The notes under the pieces are model-generated. The model did no database searches. It was not told the origin of the DNA and worked only from the letters and a program-made list of their open reading frames with translations. Positions 1-4,982 of a stretch of DNA of 35,119 bases are shown here, in pieces. Every line of letters starts with the position of its first letter. Position 1 is the stretch's first letter. A program made the translations under genes and the position numbers. Origin of the DNA: a virus; the IMG/VR virus record IMGVR_UViG_3300023220_000167, positions 1-35,119 of that record. The stretch is one strand, 5' to 3'.

Positions 1-59
1 ATCTTGATGACATTCTGGGAAATGTGGCCGCGTCCATTCATGCAGTTTCAGAAAGCGTG
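1..59 (+). repeat. Terminal direct repeat, left copy (matches 35040-35098)
   Basis: 59 of the first bases equal 35040-35098 except T46 versus G35085. Together with the split dnaB frame this shows the sequence closes into a circle or is terminally redundant. The unit length is 35039 bp. Confidence 0.9.
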
Positions 60-959
60 GAACAGGGCAACGGGCTTATTCATGTTTCTGAAAGTAGTAT
101 AATGGAGAGGATAGAGAATGATGAACCCGAATGTGGTGGGGTGACAACCGGCCTTAGGGTTCTTGACGATTTAACCGGTTCTTTTCAGCCCGGTCAATCT
201 ATTGTATTGGCTGGAAGGCCGGGCATGGGAAAAACGGCGTTGGCTCTAAGTATGGCTAAAGGTGCGGCGCAAGCGGGGCATGGCGTGGCTTTCTTTAGTC
301 AGGAAATGGCGCATAAGGATTTGGTTCATAGACTGCTGTCAGAAACGGTATGGAAATCTAATTTCAGAATTACGTACCGGGATATTATGAGGCATGGTGC
401 CGGTGATTTTACCCTTGGGGCATATCAAAAAACGCAATTAAATATAGCTTGGCAGGAAATAAAAGAATGGCCTCTTTTTATTGAGGATCAATCCAGCATG
501 ACCGTTGCCGGAATATATGCCCGGTGTCAGGAATTAATACACCGACTTAAAGGATCGCCGACCAGTCTGGATATTGTTTTTATAGATTACTTGGGCTTGA
601 TGAAATCATCTGGAAGCTATAGGGGCAACAGGGTCCAAGAGGTAGGGGAATTATCGCGGGGTATCAAAGAGCTTGCCAAGCGACTTAATGTGCCGATTGT
701 GATCCTGTCACAGCTTAACCGGGGTGTTGAGAACCGGGGAGATAAACGGCCTTTGATGTCAGACCTTAGAGATACCGGGGAAATTGAACAGGATGCGGAC
801 AAGATCATGTTTGTTTACCGGCCAGAATATTACAATGAAGGTGATTGCCCCAATACGTTGGAGGTGCTTGTCAAGAAGCAGCGCAACGGGGCAACCGGAC
901 GGCGGGATTTTTACTGTGATATTTCCAGCAACGTAATAAAGGATATGACACATGATTAG
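1..959 (+). CDS. dnaB: Replicative DNA helicase DnaB, C-terminal part (gene wraps from window end)
   Basis: This is the RecA-fold motor part of the phage replicative helicase, which unwinds DNA at the fork as a hexamer. The frame is open from position 3, so the GTG at 24 is not the true start. Joined to the N-terminal part at 34673-35041 it gives about 441 residues, normal for DnaB. Walker A GRPGMGKT is encoded near 213-236, Walker B IVFIDYLG near 573-596, and the conserved SQLNRGVE and DLRDTGEIEQDAD segments follow. The stop overlaps the start of the next small gene by 8 nt. Identity is secure. The only uncertainty is the junction sequence, where the two ends of the window differ at one base (Val codon here, Gly codon at 35085). 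Confidence 0.96.
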   Translation, partial: LDDILGNVAASIHAVSESVEQGNGLIHVSESSIMERIENDEPECGGVTTGLRVLDDLTGSFQPGQSIVLAGRPGMGKTALALSMAKGAAQAGHGVAFFSQEMAHKDLVHRLLSETVWKSNFRITYRDIMRHGAGDFTLGAYQKTQLNIAWQEIKEWPLFIEDQSSMTVAGIYARCQELIHRLKGSPTSLDIVFIDYLGLMKSSGSYRGNRVQEVGELSRGIKELAKRLNVPIVILSQLNRGVENRGDKRPLMSDLRDTGEIEQDADKIMFVYRPEYYNEGDCPNTLEVLVKKQRNGATGRRDFYCDISSNVIKDMTHD

Positions 960-1107
960 ACAGATACCAACGGCCTTGAATGCTGAATATCTATTTGAGC
1001 AATTTGTTAAGCGGACCAATCTTGCACACTACACTAGATCGGTATCTGATGTTGAAAAGGCGCGGGATGCTTTAGACGAATTTAAAGATGCGTTTGTTGA
1101 TGACTAA
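952..1107 (+). CDS. Small hypothetical protein (51 aa) coupled to dnaB
   Basis: ATG at 952 lies inside the last codons of the helicase gene, so translation is probably coupled. The product is 51 residues, charged, with no membrane segment and an acidic C-terminus (EFKDAFVDD). I do not recognise the family. It is the last gene of the dnaB transcription unit: after it comes about 550 bp without a long ORF. Its overlap style matches most gene junctions in this genome, which is the main reason to accept it despite its size. Confidence 0.6.
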   Translation: MIRQIPTALNAEYLFEQFVKRTNLAHYTRSVSDVEKARDALDEFKDAFVDD

Positions 1108-1133
1108 TAGGAGCGTTCAGACTCCACTAGGTC

Positions 1134-1171
1134 TTTTGTGGAGTGTGAAATCGAAAATACACTCCACAAAA
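1134..1171. other. Perfect 13-bp inverted repeat, 12-nt spacer
   Basis: TTTTGTGGAGTGT (1134-1146) and its exact complement (1159-1171) flank a 12-nt A-rich spacer. The T-tracts are on the outside of the arms rather than after the hairpin, so this is not a standard intrinsic terminator on either strand. It could be a protein-binding palindrome, a cruciform-forming site near the replication module, or an RNA hairpin protecting the 3' end of the dnaB transcript. Function not determined. Confidence 0.6.
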
Positions 1172-1239
1172 CTTGTAAGGATTGAACTACCGAGGATTTC
1201 TCGGCTGTTGATTGAATGGTGATAATCTGTGACCGGCTG

Positions 1240-1272
1240 AACTGTTGCAAAAACTGCAACAGTTGGTTTTTC
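1240..1272 (+). terminator. Probable intrinsic terminator after the dnaB unit
   Basis: A perfect 10-bp stem, AACTGTTGCA (1240-1249) with TGCAACAGTT (1255-1264), closes a 5-nt loop and is followed by GGTTTTTC. Stem plus T-run on the plus strand is the classical terminator layout, although the T-run has only five T after two G. It would end transcription of dnaB and the 51-residue gene before the RNA-rich region. Confidence 0.6.
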
Positions 1273-1281
1273 AACGGAAAG

Positions 1282-1378
1282 GGTCGCTGATTTGCTACGC
1301 TGGCTCAGCAGACCGAAGCCTCGATAGGTTCAAAACCATAGGCAGTGAACTCGTAGAATATATATTCTTCTTTTTCTG
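1282..1378 (+). ncRNA. Candidate structured RNA segment (three consecutive hairpins)
   Basis: Three hairpins follow one another. First, GGTCGCTGA (1282-1290) pairs with TCAGC-A-GACC (1305-1314, one bulged A). Second, GCCT/AGGC (1318-1321 with 1340-1343) encloses GGTT/AACC with a CAA loop. Third, the palindrome AGAATATATATTCT (1355-1368) is followed by TCTTTTTC. No ORF of credible length fills this stretch. The segment GACC-GAA-GCCTC resembles part of the twin RNA downstream, so it may be a diverged relative. No clear promoter was found, so existence as a separate transcript is uncertain. Confidence 0.35.
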
Positions 1379-1402
1379 AATTGGCAAGATCAAAAAGGAG
1401 AT

Positions 1403-1425
1403 AGTCCATGAAAATTTGTTATATT
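1403..1425 (+). promoter_or_regulatory. Extended -10 promoter for the first twin RNA
   Basis: TGTTATATT at 1417-1425 is an extended -10 (TGn plus TATATT). It sits in a 20-nt block nearly identical to the promoter at 34561-34583. The expected -35 position (1397-1402) reads GGAGAT, a poor match, so activity would rely on the extended -10 or an activator. Predicted start is at or next to G1431-G1432, exactly the base of the RNA stem. Confidence 0.55.
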
Positions 1426-1500
1426 TTATTGGGGGCTAGGTCAGGCCGACCGAAAAGCCGCAAGCCTCACGGCCCGCCCCTATCCCTTTTTTTTGAGTGA
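1408..1500 (+). CDS. Possible 30-aa leader peptide overlapping the structured RNA
   Basis: AAAAAGGAG followed 7 nt later by ATG (1408) is a very good ribosome-binding site, and the frame stays open for 30 codons to TGA at 1498-1500. The peptide is basic in the middle (RSGRPKSRKPHG) and ends in a hydrophobic run. The equivalent frame is not kept in the second RNA copy (no ATG, one-base length change, no stop), so coding is not what conserves this sequence. It could be a leader peptide in an attenuation device or simply coincidental. Confidence 0.25.
   Translation: MKICYILLGARSGRPKSRKPHGPPLSLFFE
1431..1494 (+). ncRNA. Twin structured small RNA, copy A
   Basis: About 64 nt. The outer stem is GGGGGC (1431-1436) with GCCCCT (1476-1481), hairpin 1 is GGTC/GACC (1439-1442, 1448-1451), and hairpin 2 is GCCG/CGGC (1457-1460, 1470-1473). 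A tract of eight T follows at 1487-1494. A second copy is at 34589-34649. Differences between copies keep pairing: G40-C50 becomes A-T, C42-G48 becomes T-G, and G31-T81 becomes A-T. Unpaired parts, including CGAAAA and the hairpin 2 loop, are almost unchanged. I do not recognise a known RNA family. It could be a free small RNA or a 5' leader. Confidence 0.7.
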
Positions 1501-1506
1501 ATGGCC

Positions 1507-1535
1507 TTGAACCGTTCATGAAACTTTGCTATAGT
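1507..1535 (+). promoter_or_regulatory. Sigma70-type promoter for RNA at 1543 and the rep operon
   Basis: TTGAAC (1507-1512), 17-bp spacer, TATAGT (1530-1535), with extended -10 TGC directly before it. The element shares the layout TTGAAY-N6-TGAAAMTTTGY-TATAKT with the promoter before dnaB. Transcription should start near 1542-1543, the 5' base of the next RNA stem. Confidence 0.75.
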
Positions 1536-1542
1536 TCGTCTT

Positions 1543-1617
1543 GGTGATGCTATCACAGTGTTCGAAAACTGATGCCTCGCTGGTTTACCTCTACCAGATC
1601 ACCAACCACTTTTTTTT
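1543..1617 (+). ncRNA. Structured leader or small RNA upstream of the replication initiator operon
   Basis: The outer stem GGTGAT (1543-1548) pairs with ATCACC (1598-1603) and can extend two pairs. Inside are CAGT/ACTG (1556-1559, 1568-1571) and CTGGT/ACCAG (1580-1584, 1593-1597). Eight T follow at 1610-1617. A rival hairpin GTGAT-GCT-ATCAC (1544-1556) uses the same 5' strand, so two folds are mutually exclusive. The segment GATGCCTC (1571-1578) is complementary, with one G-T pair, to GAGGCATT (1651-1658), the ribosome-binding region of the gene at 1661. The layout suggests attenuation and translational masking in cis, or antisense action in trans. Confidence 0.6.
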
Positions 1618-1660
1618 AGTGGTTTGATAAAGAGGGTGGTTTAATTAAAAGAGGCATTCA

Positions 1661-1870
1661 ATGATCGATTATACCGAATTCAATAAACTCGCCAAACGGT
1701 GTGATAAAGCCGTTACCGAATTGATAGAGGCATATTTAAGTTTAGAGAAACTTATCGAAATTCCACCATTTATTGATGTTGGCGATGATGATAGATTTTT
1801 AGAAGAAATTAAGTTCGCGCTTGAAGCAATTAGAACGTCTCTTGCGGAGGCGGAAAATGAGAGAATTTAG
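1661..1870 (+). CDS. Small hypothetical protein (69 aa), first gene of rep operon
   Basis: ATG at 1661 follows AAAGAGG at a suitable distance. The 69-residue product is acidic and predicted helical throughout (heptad-like Leu/Ile spacing in residues 18-33 and 46-66), compatible with a small coiled-coil protein. I do not recognise the family. Its stop lies 14 bp inside the initiator gene, so the two are probably translated together. Its ribosome-binding site is complementary to a segment of the RNA just upstream, making it the likely direct target of that regulation. Confidence 0.7.
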   Translation: MIDYTEFNKLAKRCDKAVTELIEAYLSLEKLIEIPPFIDVGDDDRFLEEIKFALEAIRTSLAEAENERI

Positions 1871-2768
1871 TAAAATAACATGTGCCGTCTGGCAGTCGTC
1901 AAAGTTCCGAAAACTTGATGATAAATCTAAACTCCTGTATTTATATTTTCACACATCGACACACGCCAATTCTATTGGCTGTTACTATATCCCTGTAGGG
2001 TATATTTCTGCTGATTTGGGATGGGACAATAGGGCTATAGATAGGGCTATCAAAGGGCTATCCGTAGACTTAATTCAGTGGAATAAAACTGAAAATATTG
2101 TAAAGATTAATAGATTTTTAAAACACTCACCAATTACAAATAAAAAGCATGCCGCTGGTGCTGTTAAATTAGTCTCTAGTTTACCAGATTGTAATGAAAA
2201 GCTTAATATAATCAGTGAGTTAATAAAATCCCCTCATTGTGTAGGTTTTCCTGAATTAAAACTACCAGATAGGGCTATGGATAGGGCTATAGATAGGGCT
2301 ATCCCTACAGAGACAGAGACAGAGACAGAGACAGAGACAGATAAAAATACATCAAAAAAGAAAAATGATGAAGACTTTGAAACATGGTGGAAAGAATATC
2401 CCAGAAAAATTAGCAAGGGCAGTGCAAGAAAAGCTTACCAAGCAGCCTTGATGAAAACTTCCCCTGCCGAGCTTCTTAAAAAAGTCAAACTTTACGCCGT
2501 GTCACGAAAAGGAGAAGACCCAACATTCACAGCCCATCCAGCAACATGGCTTAACGGGGAACGCTGGGCAGATGAAGCGACCATCCAGCTTACACAGCGT
2601 CAGCGCGATGCCCGGGAATGGGAAGGAAGAATTGCCGGATTTAAGGCCACGGGTAAATGGGATCACAACCACTGGCAGGGTGAGCCGGGCCAGAAAGGGT
2701 GCGTGGTCCATCCTGAAATTTTGACAGCCCACGGTTTTGAGGTTTTTAAAATGCGTCCGGCTCAATAA
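1857..2768 (+). CDS. Phage replication initiator (lambda O / primosomal type)
   Basis: 303 residues from ATG 1857, chosen because GGAGG stands 6-7 nt upstream; a TTG 36 bp earlier is weaker. The N-terminal third looks like the winged-helix DNA-binding region of phage initiators (LLYLYFHTS, SIGCYYIP, DLGWDNRAIDRAI). The middle holds repeats RAIDRAI and DRAMDRAIDRAI then a Thr-Glu repeat encoded by the iteron DNA. The C-terminal part (about 190-245) has the pattern WWKEYPRK, SARKAYQAAL, HPATWLNGERW common in phage replication proteins that contact helicase or loader. Expected to bind the internal iterons and load DnaB. Family assignment strong, exact subfamily uncertain. Confidence 0.85.
   Translation: MREFSKITCAVWQSSKFRKLDDKSKLLYLYFHTSTHANSIGCYYIPVGYISADLGWDNRAIDRAIKGLSVDLIQWNKTENIVKINRFLKHSPITNKKHAAGAVKLVSSLPDCNEKLNIISELIKSPHCVGFPELKLPDRAMDRAIDRAIPTETETETETETDKNTSKKKNDEDFETWWKEYPRKISKGSARKAYQAALMKTSPAELLKKVKLYAVSRKGEDPTFTAHPATWLNGERWADEATIQLTQRQRDAREWEGRIAGFKATGKWDHNHWQGEPGQKGCVVHPEILTAHGFEVFKMRPAQ
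2031..2360. other. Putative replication origin: six iterons inside the initiator gene
   Basis: AGGGCTAT occurs at 2031, 2043, 2054 and again at 2271, 2283, 2295. Spacing is 12, 11 and then 12, 12 bp. The second cluster is followed by a 6-bp tandem repeat ACAGAG (2307-2340, nearly six units) and then a strongly AT-rich stretch from 2341. Iterons inside the initiator gene beside an AT-rich, easily melted region is the layout of lambda ori within O. In frame, the iterons encode Arg-Ala-Ile/Met repeats. Binding by the encoded protein is inference. Confidence 0.65.
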
Positions 2769-2775
2769 GAGGAAA

Positions 2776-3420
2776 ATGATATGGTTAAACCGATCTCACT
2801 ATCAGTTCACAAAAACAATCTTGAACATCGGTGACGAATTAACAGAAGAGAAAAGTATCATGAGAAAAAAATATACCGCATTAACCGTGATCGAAAAAGA
2901 GGTTGTTGACCTTGCCGGGGATCATACCTTAAATCAGATAGCCGATATAACCGGACGGTCGCCCGAAAGCATAAAAGGTGATCTGCGCAGACTTGAGGTA
3001 ACGGCAAAAAGAAGCAAATACGGCCCAATAGTCACCTCGGAAGAAAAAACTCAAGAAATAGTTTCTCTTGCCAAAAAAGGACGCACCACCCGAGAGATTG
3101 CTGAAGCGGTGGGGGTCTCAATTTCCACAGTCGGTGTTTATTGCAGACGCGCTGGCTTAGAGCCAAGCAAACCTCCCCCACACAAAACTGCAAAAAAGCC
3201 TAAGACGAAAAACAAATCAGCGCGGAAAATTCCACAGGCCGGGTTTTGGGAAATCGAGCGATTATGCGATACCATTAAAAGGGCCGGATATATTCCGGTG
3301 TACGCCGAAACCGTCACGGGGAAACATGAAAAAGTTCAAAGCACGGGCAGATTTATTGTAGGGAAAAGGATTCTGGAGAATTTTGCTGCCCTGAAAAATT
3401 TTGCAGTGAGGGTGTCATGA
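2776..3420 (+). CDS. Two-HTH DNA-binding protein with conserved C-terminal domain (paralogue A)
   Basis: 214 residues from ATG 2776, which has AGAGG a few bases upstream; ATG 2860 is a possible shorter start. Two helix-turn-helix units are visible: one near residues 45-80 (TLNQIADITGRSPESIKGDL) and one near 95-125 (TTREIAEAVGVSISTVGVYC), resembling Hin or sigma-like HTHs. A basic Pro/Lys linker follows, then a C-terminal domain with AGYIPVYAETVTG and TGRFIVGKRI. The same architecture and C-terminal motifs occur in the minus-strand gene at 30987-31646. Its place between replication and structural genes suggests a transcriptional regulator, possibly of late genes. Function not proven. Confidence 0.75.
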   Translation: MIWLNRSHYQFTKTILNIGDELTEEKSIMRKKYTALTVIEKEVVDLAGDHTLNQIADITGRSPESIKGDLRRLEVTAKRSKYGPIVTSEEKTQEIVSLAKKGRTTREIAEAVGVSISTVGVYCRRAGLEPSKPPPHKTAKKPKTKNKSARKIPQAGFWEIERLCDTIKRAGYIPVYAETVTGKHEKVQSTGRFIVGKRILENFAALKNFAVRVS

Positions 3421-3521
3421 TAAAGCTTGGCGGTAGTGACCCGTTTGACCGGTTAATGGTTATCGGCTATTGTAGGTTAATTACCAATGATATGACAAAA
3501 GGTGTCAGTAATGATAATTGA
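3417..3521 (+). CDS. Very small ORF (34 aa) bridging regulator and fibre gene
   Basis: ATG 3417 overlaps the stop of the regulator gene as ATGA, and the frame ends at 3521, 11 bp inside the next gene. The start style matches the many ATGA junctions of this genome. The 34-residue product has no recognisable motif. It may be a real small protein or merely carry ribosomes through the gap. Low certainty. Confidence 0.35.
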   Translation: MIKLGGSDPFDRLMVIGYCRLITNDMTKGVSNDN

Positions 3522-4275
3522 TTTTACCGATGGCCTTGGTTCTCATGATGCGGAACTGGCCGAAAATGTACTGCTCGAAGATCGCCCTACATCAACCCCT
3601 GATGCCGTGGGTGATATAAGGGGAGTTTCATTCAATTACATCACAGCGGCTGCGGTCAACAAACCGCCGGGGACTGATCACGGACTGATGACCCTGTCGT
3701 TTGGTGCGCACTGGAAATATCAGGTGGCATACGACTGGCGCACGAACAAAGCTTATGCCCGATCTCTTGACGGGGCAGATTGGACGACATGGGCCGAAAT
3801 TCTCATGGCCAGTGGCACGCTCGGATTGGGGCGGCTGGAATCTGATGCTTCAGGCAATATCACGTCTCAGGGACCGGGGAATGTCAGAGTTGTTCAGAGT
3901 CAAGCCACCTTTATTTTGAACACCGCAAAAATAAATATTCCGGGCCTTTCCGTGACGCTGACAGGCTCGGTGGCCAAGCCGGTGACGTACAAAATTGAGG
4001 CCAACGTGCGCACCGACTCAGTCGTCACCCAACAGGTCGTGGTTTTACAATTATTTAACGCCACAACTGGTCTCGTGCTACCAGACACAGAGGTCTTGTC
4101 TCGATTTGATATTGGCTTGACATTTACCGCGCTACAAACAACCACGGGCTTGGGTGATTTTATCACCGTCACAGAACCGACCACGATCACGGTTCAGGGC
4201 AGTTCTGATCTGGGAACGGGGGCGAGCCTGAATGACGGGAACGGTCGCAGTTACCTCATGGCGCACCGCATCTAA
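3511..4275 (+). CDS. Fibre-like structural protein with pyocin-knob-type repeat
   Basis: 254 residues from ATG 3511, preceded by AAAGG 8 nt upstream; GTG 3502 is less likely. Residues about 67-95 (WKYQVAYDWRTNKAYARS then WTTWAEIL) match the knob pattern of phage tail fibres and pyocin tails, in which an aromatic- and Arg-containing strand precedes W-x-x-W. The C-terminal half is Thr/Val-rich and probably beta-structured, ending in NGRSYLMAHRI, compatible with a trimeric fibre or head-fibre tip. It lies before the terminase genes, an unusual place for a tail fibre, so a head fibre or decoration role is possible. Confidence 0.65.
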   Translation: MIIDFTDGLGSHDAELAENVLLEDRPTSTPDAVGDIRGVSFNYITAAAVNKPPGTDHGLMTLSFGAHWKYQVAYDWRTNKAYARSLDGADWTTWAEILMASGTLGLGRLESDASGNITSQGPGNVRVVQSQATFILNTAKINIPGLSVTLTGSVAKPVTYKIEANVRTDSVVTQQVVVLQLFNATTGLVLPDTEVLSRFDIGLTFTALQTTTGLGDFITVTEPTTITVQGSSDLGTGASLNDGNGRSYLMAHRI

Positions 4276-4302
4276 GTTTACTTTTAAAAATGGATAATAA
4301 TC

Positions 4303-4572
4303 ATGGCAAATTCTGATACACACCAAGTAACTGAATCATGGGCAGCAGTAAAGGCAAACGGAAGTGATATAACAGATGGAATTTTTACCATTCTCAATCA
4401 GGAGGCTGAAAAAATTGCTTGCAAAATATCTGACGTTTTACCCACTCAGCAACGTGGTGATTTTAATATTTCCACTGAAACCGATGGTTTTAAAATGACT
4501 CTTTCTGCAACTGAAAAGCTATATACAAAAGTTTCAAAAGGCACCGCTGATATTGGGGTGATGACAGGATGA
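4303..4572 (+). CDS. Hypothetical protein (89 aa) upstream of small terminase
   Basis: The product is 89 residues, has no membrane segment and is not recognised. The C-terminal part alternates hydrophobic and polar residues (FNISTETDGFKMTLSAT), suggesting beta structure. Its stop overlaps the start of the small terminase gene by 4 bp, so it belongs to the packaging operon. It could be a structural accessory of the preceding fibre gene. Confidence 0.7.
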   Translation: MANSDTHQVTESWAAVKANGSDITDGIFTILNQEAEKIACKISDVLPTQQRGDFNISTETDGFKMTLSATEKLYTKVSKGTADIGVMTG

Positions 4573-4982
4573 CCGCCGGACGACCAAGCAAGTATAATCC
4601 AGACGAACTAAACCATGTAACCAATCTCTGCATGATGGGAGCAACCAACGAAGAACTGGCTAAATTCCTCGATGTTGTCACATCAACTGTCGATTTATGG
4701 ATGATAAAGTACCCTGAATTTTTGGGTGCCGTAAAAAACGGCAGAGAGTATGCGGATACAGCAGTGGCTAAAAGCCTGTTCAGCAAGGCATGTTCCGGTG
4801 ATGTGACGGCATGTATCTTCTGGCTTAAAAACCGCCGTCCTGATCAGTGGCGTGACCAAACCAACGTGAAGCATGAGCATGAATTTGCCGCTAAAATGAA
4901 TCTGGCCCATGAGACGTTAGAGGATAAAATCAATGCGGCTTTCGCCTCAGAAACTCCAGAAGTTAGCAGCAAGCCTCACTGA
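4569..4982 (+). CDS. terS: Terminase small subunit
   Basis: 137 residues. Begins MTAGRPSKYNPD, typical of small terminases, followed by a helix-turn-helix (ATNEELAKFLDVVTSTVDLWMIKYPEFL, about residues 25-55). Next comes the FWLKNRRPDQWRDQ segment, a hallmark of this terminase family in which the small subunit binds packaging DNA and hands it to the ATPase. The C-terminal tail is charged. The gene starts within the ATGA of the preceding gene and overlaps the large subunit gene by 50 bp, an arrangement that ensures co-translation of the two subunits. Confidence 0.9.
   Translation: MTAGRPSKYNPDELNHVTNLCMMGATNEELAKFLDVVTSTVDLWMIKYPEFLGAVKNGREYADTAVAKSLFSKACSGDVTACIFWLKNRRPDQWRDQTNVKHEHEFAAKMNLAHETLEDKINAAFASETPEVSSKPH

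Noticed and set aside
1325-1345. GGTTCAAAACC resembling a tRNA T-arm
   Set aside because: No acceptor stem, D-arm or anticodon arm can be placed around it. It is part of a simple hairpin.
1431-1494. Known small ribozymes (twister, twister-sister, hammerhead, pistol) for the twin RNA
   Set aside because: I compared remembered conserved cores. Hammerhead CUGAUGA and the twister internal loops are missing. Shared CCGCAAG letters alone are not enough.
2307-2340. Tandem ACAGAG repeats as a possible CRISPR or satellite
   Set aside because: Unit of 6 bp, no spacers, in frame in the initiator gene. Better explained as part of the origin region and a Thr-Glu linker.
2737-2775. TTG start at 2737 for the two-HTH regulator
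   Set aside because: It would lie within the upstream initiator gene and lacks a ribosome-binding site. ATG 2776 has one.
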